From: Deltaproteobacteria bacterium
Lineage (GTDB): Bacteria > Desulfobacterota > Desulfobacteria > Desulfobacterales > JAFDDL01
NCBI GenBank assembly: GCA_019310865.1
Contig: JAFDDL010000225.1
Span: forward strand, 1-6,323
Reading direction: 5' to 3'
DNA: 6,323 nucleotides
The number at the start of each line of letters is the position of its first letter. The first letter of the stretch is position 1. The position numbers were made by a program, and so were the translations under genes. Under the pieces are notes generated by a model. That model searched no databases, was not told the DNA's origin, and saw nothing but the letters and a program-made list of their open reading frames with translations. This document shows, one piece after another, positions 1-5,723 of the stretch.

Positions 1-1
1 A

Positions 2-181
2 TATCACGAAAACGGATCTCTTGAAACGGGTGCTTTCTGGCCAGTGTCATTAATGAGAGGGGCCTGCTATAGCCATTTTTCGATCCACGATATCATACGA
101 TTTTGGCGTTTTGTGATGAAACATCTAGCGACGAAAACCCGCACGCGGTTTACCCTGCGCTATGCACGTACTATTTTATGA
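2..181 (+). CDS. Possible 3' end of an unidentified gene (partial)
   Basis: This frame is open from the left edge of the window to a TGA at 179-181, about 59 codons, while the other two forward frames are soon interrupted. The residues are protein-like, with a mix of aromatic and basic positions (for example HDIIRFWRFVMKHL, then a basic tail rich in T and R). I do not recognise a family. An open stretch of this length can occur by chance, so this is only a candidate for the tail of a gene that begins outside the window. Nothing else in bases 1-181 looks coding. Confidence 0.25.
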   Translation, partial: YHENGSLETGAFWPVSLMRGACYSHFSIHDIIRFWRFVMKHLATKTRTRFTLRYARTIL

Positions 182-221
182 AATCGATTAAGTGACAACC
201 AGTGCCGGTACCACAACATAC

Positions 222-257
222 AGGGGAATCATCATGTTAATTTCAAATTATTTTTAA
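222..257 (+). other. Ribosome-binding-site/start context with a 7-codon frame
   Basis: AGGGGA at 222-227 lies six bases before an ATG at 234, which opens a frame of only seven codons (MLISNYF) ended by TAA at 255-257. The 15 bases AGGGGAATCATCATG are identical to the initiation region of the nickel superoxide dismutase gene at 5237-5251. It could be a leader peptide, the remnant of a lost gene, or coincidence. Bases 258-311 between here and the permease stop codon are AT-rich; I see no GC-rich hairpin followed by a T-run there, so no clear terminator for the permease. Confidence 0.25.
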
Positions 258-311
258 AGCTTTTTCCCGTTCTGTAAATCAGTTTAGTATGTATAGCATG
301 AATGATTCTGG

Positions 312-2159
312 TTAGAGGGTGACACCGTAGCACAGATACAGCATGGTCAGGACCGTCCCAGCAAAGAGGATGGTCATGGGAATGCCGGCTTTGACATAAT
401 CGAGGGTTTTATATCCACCCGGGCGCATGATCAGCGCATTAACCTGGTGTGTGGGCAGGATGAAGGTGTTCGAGGCGGCCACACCCACCACCAAAGCGGC
501 CATTCTCGGGTCCGCTCCCACCGAAACGGCCATATTCATGGCCAACGGCACCAGAAGCACCGTTGCCCCCACATTGGAGGCCACCAGGGTAAAAAACGTC
601 ACCAGTATCCCGATGAGAAACATCAACATCAGTGGAGAAACCACCCCGATGGAATTCATCATCAGGGTTGCGAGGAAATGGGCAGCACCGGTCTTTTCAA
701 AGGCGATCCCCAGGGGAATCAGGCCACTTAAAAGAAACACCGTCATCCAGTCCACAGATGAATAGGCCTCATCAATTGTCAAAACTTTCGACAGTACCAT
801 GCCAACCGCCCCGGTCATCAGGGCGATGGGCAAACTGACCTTCAGGCCCAGAATCAAAATCAGTGAAATGGTCAGGCAGATTACAGCATGGGGGATTTTT
901 TCGGGCCGCATAATCTCATGCTGAATATCCTCGGTGAACACCAGATCCAGCTTGTCCTTGATATGCGGAAACTTGGTCCATTGCCCCTGGAACAGGATTG
1001 CATCGCCGGATTTGAGCTTCATATCGGAGATGTCACTCAGGTGAACCTCTTGATCCCGAAAAATTGCCAGGGGATTGACCTGGTAGCGTTTTCTAAAATG
1101 GATATCGCGCATTTTCTTTCCGGCCAGTTCCGAATGGGGCGTCACGATGGCCTCGACAATCCCGGCGTTTGCTGGTGACAGGTCCTCGGCGAACACCTCC
1201 AGGTCCTTTTTGATGGTCCAGCCCAGGTCCCGGGCCAACTGCCCGATATGCTGCTCGGTGCTGATGATCCCCACCACATCCCCCGGATCGATGACGTCCG
1301 TTCGACTGGGTGCAAGCATCTTGATCCGGCATTGATCTTTGGCGATGCAATCGACGGTGGCATGGTACATGGGCCGCAGTTTGAGCGCTTCTAAAGATTG
1401 GCGGGGAAAATCGATAGGAACAGTTAGTTCGAATATTTTACCAACCCGCTCACCATAGATATGATCAAGATAGGAGCTCATGAAACCAGATTCGGTCTTG
1501 CCCTTGTCCGCCGGCAGAACCATTTTTCCAAAAAAGATAAAATAGAGAAGCCCGGTGGCCAGCAAGGCCAAACCGATGGGCATCACGCTGAACAGGCCGA
1601 AGGGTTCAAAGGGCCTGCCCAGTACCGCTTCCGGATTTTCAGACCACCAGGAGGCCATCAGGTCGTTGAGCATGATCAGAGGACTGGAACCGACCAGGGT
1701 CAAGCAGCCGCCGATGATGGCGCAAAAGCCCATGGGCATCAAAATACCGGAGATGGAAATTTGCAGCTGCTTGCTGATTCGGGTGGCTGCCGGCAAAAAC
1801 AGCGACATGGCCCCAATATTTTGCATGAAACCGGATATGACCGAAACCGCTCCGGAGAGCAATGCCATGATCCGGGTCCGGCGTTTGCCGCCCAGGCGTA
1901 TCAGAAACCGGGATAGTAGATTCATGGCGCCCGATTTATCGAGACCGGCTCCGATGATAATGACGGCGATAATGGAAATTACGGCATTGGATCCAAAGCC
2001 GCTGATGGCATCCTGCGCCGAGATGACACCGGTCAGGGGTAATGCGACAATCATTAAAATTCCCACCACGTCCACACGGACCCACTCTGTAATAAACAGA
2101 AGCATTGCCATTGCCAACAATGCCAGCACAATGAGAATATCCGTTGAAAGGGCCGTCAT
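312..2159 (-). CDS. SLC13-family (DASS/Na-sulfate type) permease with two central RCK_C domains
   Basis: A polytopic inner-membrane secondary transporter of 615 residues. Hydrophobic helices fill roughly residues 8-215. A soluble insert follows at about 235-410, then a second helix block from about 422 to the end. The insert looks like two RCK_C/TrkA_C domains, the second being clearest: IVEAIVTPHSELAGKKMRDI near 335-354, then a Gly-Asp near the end of the repeat. Each membrane half carries an Asn-Gly-containing turn (QNIGAM near 114; SNVGAT and SNTF near 529 and 564), as expected of the two inverted repeats of the family. Related RCK_C-bearing members include sulfate-type transporters, but the substrate cannot be read from sequence. 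The start is taken as the ATG at 2159-2157 because GGGAG sits six bases upstream; an in-frame GTG at 2162 is one codon longer but too close to it. The gene diverges from yigZ across an ~84 bp spacer. Confidence 0.93.
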   Translation of the reverse strand: MTALSTDILIVLALLAMAMLLFITEWVRVDVVGILMIVALPLTGVISAQDAISGFGSNAVISIIAVIIIGAGLDKSGAMNLLSRFLIRLGGKRRTRIMALLSGAVSVISGFMQNIGAMSLFLPAATRISKQLQISISGILMPMGFCAIIGGCLTLVGSSPLIMLNDLMASWWSENPEAVLGRPFEPFGLFSVMPIGLALLATGLLYFIFFGKMVLPADKGKTESGFMSSYLDHIYGERVGKIFELTVPIDFPRQSLEALKLRPMYHATVDCIAKDQCRIKMLAPSRTDVIDPGDVVGIISTEQHIGQLARDLGWTIKKDLEVFAEDLSPANAGIVEAIVTPHSELAGKKMRDIHFRKRYQVNPLAIFRDQEVHLSDISDMKLKSGDAILFQGQWTKFPHIKDKLDLVFTEDIQHEIMRPEKIPHAVICLTISLILILGLKVSLPIALMTGAVGMVLSKVLTIDEAYSSVDWMTVFLLSGLIPLGIAFEKTGAAHFLATLMMNSIGVVSPLMLMFLIGILVTFFTLVASNVGATVLLVPLAMNMAVSVGADPRMAALVVGVAASNTFILPTHQVNALIMRPGGYKTLDYVKAGIPMTILFAGTVLTMLYLCYGVTL

Positions 2160-2243
2160 CACGATCTCCCGGGCTCAGGTTTTCAATAAATGGAATGCAC
2201 CTGACAAGTTGTAATTCGAACGGGTTTATTGTACCTATCTGCC

Positions 2244-2882
2244 ATGGAAATCGCAAGCGCTCCGGGCCATCCCGCTTACTTGATACCAGCAGAAACCTGC
2301 CGCGTAGAGCAGGAAATCAAACGCAGCCGGTTTATCGCGACTGTGGGCAGGGCCATCGATCGAGCGCAGGCCATGGCATTCATCAATTCGATTCGCGGAA
2401 CCTATCCGGATGCGACTCATCATTGCTGGGCCTTTGTGGCCGGCAATCCACACGGTGTCGGTCAAATGGGAATGAGCGACGATGGTGAGCCATCGGGTAC
2501 GGCCGGGAAGCCGATTCTCAATATTTTGCAGCATAAGAAAATCGGGGAGATCGTGGCAGTCGTCACCCGATATTTCGGTGGGATCAAACTGGGCACCGGC
2601 GGCCTGGTGCGGGCCTATTCCAGCGCGACGCAGCTGGCAATGGATCATCTTCGATTGAAGGAATTTACCGTGCTTAAAACCGCGCGGATCACTATTTCCT
2701 ATGCTTATGAACCGGCCATTCGCCGACTACTGGAAACCATGCAGGTGACGTTCTTTGATGTCGCCTACACGGAGCAGGTGGTTGTCACCGCCGGGATTCC
2801 CGAACACTTGGCTGATGACGTCATTCAGCGCATTGCCGATCGAACACAGGGGTCTGCAGCCATTGAATTTTCCGATAAATAA
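2244..2882 (+). CDS. yigZ: YigZ/IMPACT family protein (UPF0029 plus DUF1949)
   Basis: A cytoplasmic protein of 212 residues, close to the ~205 of E. coli YigZ. The family hallmarks are all present: the opening YLIPAETCRVEQEIKRSRFI near residues 12-31, the HHCWAFVAG stretch near 59, DDGEPSGTAGKPIL near 79-92, and RYFGGIKLGTGGLVRAY near 109-125. The C-terminal ~65 residues fit the ferredoxin-like DUF1949 domain. Eukaryotic IMPACT proteins modulate the GCN2 stress kinase; the bacterial role is not settled, so the name is by homology only. The ATG at 2244 is preferred over an in-frame TTG at 2229 because it leaves the usual short leader before YLIPA, but neither has a convincing Shine-Dalgarno sequence. 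The gene converges on the DUF1285-like gene with 12 bp between stop codons and no room for a separate terminator. Confidence 0.95.
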   Translation: MEIASAPGHPAYLIPAETCRVEQEIKRSRFIATVGRAIDRAQAMAFINSIRGTYPDATHHCWAFVAGNPHGVGQMGMSDDGEPSGTAGKPILNILQHKKIGEIVAVVTRYFGGIKLGTGGLVRAYSSATQLAMDHLRLKEFTVLKTARITISYAYEPAIRRLLETMQVTFFDVAYTEQVVVTAGIPEHLADDVIQRIADRTQGSAAIEFSDK

Positions 2883-2894
2883 ACCCGCATAACG

Positions 2895-3359
2895 CTAATC
2901 CTCATCAGCAATGATATGCATGCGATCACCCATCTGAAATACGGTTTGGCCATCCACCTCATCGATACAGTCCGAAACTCTTGTGAGTGCATGATCCGAG
3001 AACTTGAGACAATCGTCTTCAAACCACATGAACAGTTGATCGTTTCTGATGAAGAGATCGTCAGGAGACAGGGGTACTTTCTTTTTAGTGTTCAGCAAGA
3101 GGGTCATTGTATCCCCCTTGATGACATCAAAGACAAACAGGGCCGTCTCCTGATACGGGAAGTATACCTTTTCACGGATATTGTTATATTCCTGGGTCAG
3201 ATAATAGCCGCCTGCGTCTTTTCGAATCGCGGTGTGGAAATAATCGATGATCTTGGGATGCTCAAAGGGTCCATGCTCATTATGCCAGCGACCATTGCCA
3301 TCCATCCAGAAAACCGCATCCTCCCTGGACACAATAATTTCTTTGATTTCTTGATTCAT
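2895..3359 (-). CDS. Small soluble protein resembling DUF1285
   Basis: A 154-residue protein without a signal peptide or membrane segment, acidic at the C-terminus (ADED). The N-terminal half has the pattern I associate with DUF1285: an acidic/hydrophobic lead-in, DGNGRWHNEHGPFEHP near residues 20-35, a helix (KIIDYFHTAIRKD), then GGYYLTQE and REKVYFPYQETALFVFDV near 62-79. The C-terminal half is a likely beta-rich segment. The resemblance is from memory of the family pattern and is remote; the molecular function is unknown. It is the distal gene of an operon with the phytochelatin-synthase-like gene: the intergenic gap is 12 bp, and AGGA overlapping the upstream TAG stop (about 3369-3373) is placed to serve the ATG at 3359. 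This implies co-translation and perhaps a related role. Confidence 0.85.
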   Translation of the reverse strand: MNQEIKEIIVSREDAVFWMDGNGRWHNEHGPFEHPKIIDYFHTAIRKDAGGYYLTQEYNNIREKVYFPYQETALFVFDVIKGDTMTLLLNTKKKVPLSPDDLFIRNDQLFMWFEDDCLKFSDHALTRVSDCIDEVDGQTVFQMGDRMHIIADED

Positions 3360-3371
3360 GGCTTTGCTTTC

Positions 3372-4202
3372 CTACTTTAATTCAACATAAACATACCCAC
3401 CGCCGTCATACCCGTATTTTTTCAACCTGCCGTTATAGTCACTGGTGAGTCCTTCAAAAAATTTTTCAAATGAAAGCCAATAAGGGCCCGGGCCTTCTCG
3501 ATCCACATCGAGTACAAGAACCTTGTTGTCGGCGATGTGATAGGCGCCCACCGGGGAAATATGCGGGATGTGCAAACTCTTGATAAATATACCCTGATTA
3601 AAGTGCGCGATGATAAAACAGGCTCCGGACTTCTCGAAGGCGATGAGCCGATTTTTTAGTTTCTCTTTTTCATCGGCCAGGTTGGATGGGTGTTTGAGAA
3701 GCAAAACCGTCTCAACGGAATCGCAGGGAATTTGGTATTGCGCAAAACCGTTTTCGACAGCTATTCCCAACTCGGCCAGGGGCAGCCCCCGCCTGGATTT
3801 ATTCCCGGAGGGGGTGATTCTATCTTTCCATTCCACCACCTGCACAGCATTTAAAATATCCGTCTGTGTCAGGGGCACCGCTTTCTCAGCCTTTTGTGTA
3901 AGCGAGCGTGCCGTATTGAGCACCGTCGCCACCGAAGCAACCGAACAGGCCGCCGAATTGAATTGAATGACGTAATGATCAAGCAGGCGTCTTGATAAGT
4001 CGGACAAGGCCGTGGGGTTGGGGTGGCTGCCGTCCGAGATGGGCTCGGAAACCGGTTTGGCAAAAGGCGGATGATTGAACAGGGCATATTTATGCGATTG
4101 GTAAAACAAGGTACTCATGATTCGATATCGTCTGAGCAACGTATGGATATTTTGCCACATGATTGTGTCCATCTGTGATTCTATAATTGGTTTTGCATGC
4201 AC
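3372..4202 (-). CDS. Phytochelatin synthase family (papain-like gamma-glutamylcysteine peptidase/transpeptidase)
   Basis: Up to 276 residues, matching the bacterial single-domain phytochelatin synthases that lack the Cys-rich C-terminal domain of plant enzymes. Catalytic residues are identifiable: Cys86 in SAACSVASVATVLN, His214 in HISPVGAYH and Asp232 in VLVLDVD. The His-to-Asp distance of 18 equals that of the plant (H162/D180) and Nostoc (H183/D201) enzymes, and Gln80 lies six residues before Cys, like the oxyanion-hole Gln. The PYWLSFEKFFEGL stretch after the Asp mirrors the PPHWVPL...LWEAM region of plant enzymes. Bacterial homologues mainly hydrolyse glutathione to gamma-Glu-Cys; that activity here is inference. 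Oddities are Ser in place of the usual Gly after Cys86, and about 15-20 extra residues between Cys and His. The start is uncertain: GTG at 4202 is the first possible, while ATGs at 4172, 4160 and 4118 are alternatives and none has a strong Shine-Dalgarno. No signal peptide is evident, suggesting a cytoplasmic location. Confidence 0.9.
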   Translation of the reverse strand: MHAKPIIESQMDTIMWQNIHTLLRRYRIMSTLFYQSHKYALFNHPPFAKPVSEPISDGSHPNPTALSDLSRRLLDHYVIQFNSAACSVASVATVLNTARSLTQKAEKAVPLTQTDILNAVQVVEWKDRITPSGNKSRRGLPLAELGIAVENGFAQYQIPCDSVETVLLLKHPSNLADEKEKLKNRLIAFEKSGACFIIAHFNQGIFIKSLHIPHISPVGAYHIADNKVLVLDVDREGPGPYWLSFEKFFEGLTSDYNGRLKKYGYDGGGYVYVELK

Positions 4203-4220
4203 TTTTTTTAAGCGTGCATG
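4196..4220. promoter_or_regulatory. Inverted repeat CATGCAC-N11-GTGCATG, possible operator
   Basis: Perfect 7-bp arms at 4196-4202 and 4214-4220 are separated by 11 bp. The site lies just downstream of the putative leftward promoter and overlaps the GTG candidate start of the phytochelatin-synthase-like gene. The geometry suits a dimeric repressor site. If it is an operator or an untranslated-leader hairpin, one of the downstream ATG starts becomes more likely. No known regulator motif is recognised. Confidence 0.3.
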
Positions 4221-4227
4221 TTAATCT

Positions 4228-4256
4228 TATATATTATATAATAGTTTAATATCCAA
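4228..4256 (-). promoter_or_regulatory. Putative sigma70-type promoter for the phytochelatin-synthase-like operon
   Basis: On the minus strand, TTGGAT (4256-4251) and TATATA (4233-4228) are 17 bp apart, with an alternative TATAAT overlapping just upstream of the latter. The segment 4221-4262 is very AT-rich and may also serve the rightward gene at 4358, although no well-spaced forward -35/-10 pair stands out. Confidence 0.4.
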
Positions 4257-4263
4257 TAAAAAA

Positions 4264-4335
4264 AGGGGACGTTCCCAACTTTTAAACTTTATCGCCGCGA
4301 ATACCAATAAAGTTTAAAAGTTGGGAACGTCCCCT
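4264..4335. repeat. Perfect 29-bp-arm palindrome, REP/MITE-like
   Basis: The arms at 4264-4292 and 4307-4335 are exact reverse complements around a 14-base loop. Each arm has a GC-rich outer part (AGGGGACGTTCCCAAC) and an AT-rich inner part (TTTTAAACTTTAT). The outer motif resembles the GGGGACGTTC-type palindromes I associate with REP elements of IS200-like REP-associated transposases in deltaproteobacteria; this is recollection, not a search result. The right-arm CCCC (4331-4334) can alternatively pair with GGGG at 4341-4344 across TAAATT, giving a second, overlapping small hairpin. The element lies between divergent genes, so it terminates neither, and it would fall within the leader of the gene at 4358 if that gene is transcribed from the AT-rich spacer. 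Confidence 0.9.
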
Positions 4336-4357
4336 AAATTGGGGAAAAAGGTGCGCC

Positions 4358-5140
4358 ATGCCGTTCAAGGAAAACTTGATTAAAAAGATGACCATCGACC
4401 GAATCTCAAAAACGGTTCAGGCAAGCATCGGCCCACCGGACTACACGAGGAAAGCGGACCTTTCGAGTATGCGCCGCCTGCTTGAGTTCAGTGACTTGAA
4501 GCGTCGCACTGAGCGCGACCTGGAGCTCTACCTGGCCGGTGGCGGACTTGGTCCTGAGTTGATCCTGGTATTGGATAATGAATTGGCGATCTACCGGACG
4601 ACTGTCGGAGACGTGTTGATCCGGAAAAGCCCGACTCTCAAAGAAATGATAAGCATCCGCAATGCCATCAAAATTTTAAATGACTCGGATGTGGTGCTCA
4701 GTAAGAAAGGCGACTCTTTAGAAACCATCCGCTCGATGTGCATCGACCGATTGGACCTGTCGTATCATCGATCCGACCTTGAAGGCATCGCTCGTGACGG
4801 GCAGGCGGGGCTTGAAAAAGGCGAGCCGGAAACGGTTGTTGAAAACCTCTCACTTTTCTTCGAACTGATCGATTACCGCCCGCCGTCGGGGCCGCTTAAA
4901 AATAAGTTGTATTACGCCATGGGCCAATGGGGCCGAAAACCGACCGGCGATCCTGTTTTCGGACCGTTTGTTTTATATGACCGATCGGAAAACCGCCTTG
5001 TTTACAGTGATCAGGTTCTCGATCCGAAATATTCCGGCGCGGCTGAAAAGCTCCATGAATTGGGTGTCGGCCAGGCAGCCCCGGCAGCAGAGGGGCCCGC
5101 GGTGTTCGACGTTCTTGTGGACCTGACATTAAATGTCTGA
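4358..5140 (+). CDS. Conserved-looking hypothetical protein, 260 residues
   Basis: I do not recognise this protein. It starts at an ATG with AAGGTG four bases upstream, immediately after the long palindrome. It has no signal peptide or membrane helix and is probably cytoplasmic. The first ~75 residues are charged and helix-prone (RRLLEFSDLKRRTERDLELYL). A hydrophobic strand, LILVLDNELAIYRT, follows near 67-80. The centre (about 90-130) is mixed helical, with SIRNAIKILNDSDVVLSKKGDS as its most distinctive stretch, then a segment rich in Asp/Glu. The C-terminus ends with a Pro/Ala-rich linker and the hydrophobic tail FDVLVDLTLNV. Codon use and base composition are like the neighbours, so a real gene is very likely. 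It diverges from the phytochelatin-synthase-like operon and precedes NiSOD by 108 bp with an intervening promoter, so it is probably its own transcription unit. Confidence 0.85.
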   Translation: MPFKENLIKKMTIDRISKTVQASIGPPDYTRKADLSSMRRLLEFSDLKRRTERDLELYLAGGGLGPELILVLDNELAIYRTTVGDVLIRKSPTLKEMISIRNAIKILNDSDVVLSKKGDSLETIRSMCIDRLDLSYHRSDLEGIARDGQAGLEKGEPETVVENLSLFFELIDYRPPSGPLKNKLYYAMGQWGRKPTGDPVFGPFVLYDRSENRLVYSDQVLDPKYSGAAEKLHELGVGQAAPAAEGPAVFDVLVDLTLNV

Positions 5141-5152
5141 TATCTCGATTTC

Positions 5153-5169
5153 ATCTTTTCGGTAAAGAT
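5153..5169 (+). terminator. Weak hairpin after the hypothetical gene, possible terminator
   Basis: ATCTTT and AAAGAT pair around a TCGGT loop 13 bases after the stop codon, followed by TTCGTTTT. The stem is short and AT-rich and the T-run is interrupted, so efficient intrinsic termination is doubtful. A small dyad GACAT-TAA-ATGTC also overlaps the end of the gene (5123-5135). Confidence 0.2.
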
Positions 5170-5175
5170 TTCGTT

Positions 5176-5204
5176 TTGACGACCCCGCACAGCGTGATTA
5201 CATT
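5176..5204 (+). promoter_or_regulatory. Putative sigma70-type promoter of the NiSOD gene
   Basis: TTGACG (5176-5181), five of six bases matching the consensus -35, is followed by exactly 17 bp and TACATT (5199-5204), four of six matching the -10. Transcription would begin near 5211, giving a leader of about 38 bases before the NiSOD start codon. Confidence 0.55.
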
Positions 5205-5208
5205 ATCG

Positions 5209-5232
5209 GGATAAATGTATTCGTATTTATCC
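5209..5232. promoter_or_regulatory. Dyad GGATAAAT-N8-ATTTATCC over the predicted transcription start
   Basis: Perfect 8-bp arms at 5209-5216 and 5225-5232 are separated by 8 bp. The site begins five bases after the -10 element and ends just before the AAGGGGA ribosome binding site. This position suits an operator that blocks transcription of the NiSOD gene. NiSOD genes are commonly metal- or stress-regulated in other bacteria, but the dyad is not a clear match to the Fur, Nur or NikR sites I know. An RNA hairpin limiting access to the ribosome binding site is the alternative. Confidence 0.4.
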
Positions 5233-5248
5233 AGAAAGGGGAATCATC

Positions 5249-5686
5249 ATGAAACGGACATGGGTATTTGGGCTGGGTGTGGCTGCGTTTTTGTTTTTAA
5301 CCGCAACCGGGGCATGGGGGCATTGTGAAATGCCCTGCGGTATTTACGGTGATGAAATGCGATTTCAAATGATGCAGGAGCATATTACCACCATTGAAAA
5401 ATCAATGAACCAAATTATCGATTTGGAAAAGAAACAGGATCACCAATCAAACCAGCTCATTCGCTGGGTGGGCAACAAGGAGCATCATGCGCAAGCGCTC
5501 CAGCAGATTATAACCCAGTATTTTTTAACACAGCGCATCAAAATCGATGCAAAGGATTATGCCAAAAAGCTGACCGTTCTACATAAAATGCTTGTATTTT
5601 CAATGAAATGCAAACAAACTACGGACGTGAAGCATGTCCGGAAGTTGCAAGACCTCGTAAAAGATTTTCAGGGACTTTATTTTTAG
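5249..5686 (+). CDS. sodN: Superoxide dismutase [Ni] with N-terminal Sec signal peptide
   Basis: Disproportionates superoxide to oxygen and hydrogen peroxide at a nickel centre. The precursor has 145 residues. Residues 1-24 form a signal peptide: MKR, a hydrophobic core and GAWG, with no twin arginine. The predicted mature protein starts at His25 and has 121 residues, near the ~117 of Streptomyces NiSOD. Its first nine residues, HCEMPCGIY, fit the nickel hook HCxxPCGxY, with ligands His1, Cys2 and Cys6 and conserved Pro5, Gly7 and Tyr9. Further family segments are NQLIRWVGNKEHHAQ near mature residues 44-58, YFLTQRIK near 67-74 and the C-terminal LHKMLVFSMKCKQTTD. AAGGGGA with six-base spacing fixes the ATG. 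No SodX-like maturation protease is in the window; the signal peptidase cut itself would expose His1. Export to the periplasm is therefore inferred. phaC starts 37 bp downstream on the same strand. Confidence 0.95.
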   Translation: MKRTWVFGLGVAAFLFLTATGAWGHCEMPCGIYGDEMRFQMMQEHITTIEKSMNQIIDLEKKQDHQSNQLIRWVGNKEHHAQALQQIITQYFLTQRIKIDAKDYAKKLTVLHKMLVFSMKCKQTTDVKHVRKLQDLVKDFQGLYF

Positions 5687-5689
5687 GAA

Positions 5690-5723
5690 CCAGTAACTGA
5701 TAATCACCAGTAACTGATAATCA
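5690..5723 (+). repeat. Two exact tandem 17-bp copies between NiSOD and phaC
   Basis: CCAGTAACTGATAATCA occurs at 5690-5706 and again at 5707-5723, filling almost the whole NiSOD-phaC gap and ending directly against the phaC ATG. Each unit contains TAA, TGA and TAA, and because the period is 17 the two copies place stops in all three forward frames. There is no Shine-Dalgarno sequence in this stretch. It is most likely a local duplication; a role in phaC expression is possible but unproven. Confidence 0.9.

Noticed and set aside
1461..2214. Long forward open frames opposite the permease gene
   Set aside because: They lie antisense to a strongly supported membrane transporter, and their translations are low-complexity and match no family pattern; they are frame shadows.
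2229..2243. TTG start five codons upstream for yigZ
   Set aside because: There is no Shine-Dalgarno sequence, and the ATG at 2244 already gives a normal family N-terminus.
2916..3380. Forward open frame of 154 codons opposite the DUF1285-like gene
   Set aside because: The leftward frame has a well-placed ribosome binding site, operon spacing and a recognisable pattern; the forward frame has none of these.
3535..3539. His222 of the phytochelatin-synthase-like protein as the catalytic histidine
   Set aside because: His214 in HISPVG aligns with the family HFSPIG histidine and gives the exact 18-residue spacing to Asp232, whereas His222 does not.
4264..4335. Long palindrome as an intrinsic terminator
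   Set aside because: It lies between two divergently transcribed genes, upstream of both, and the right arm is not followed by a T-run.
5690..5723. CRISPR-type or phage attachment repeat
   Set aside because: There are only two abutting copies with no spacers, and no integrase or cas gene is nearby.
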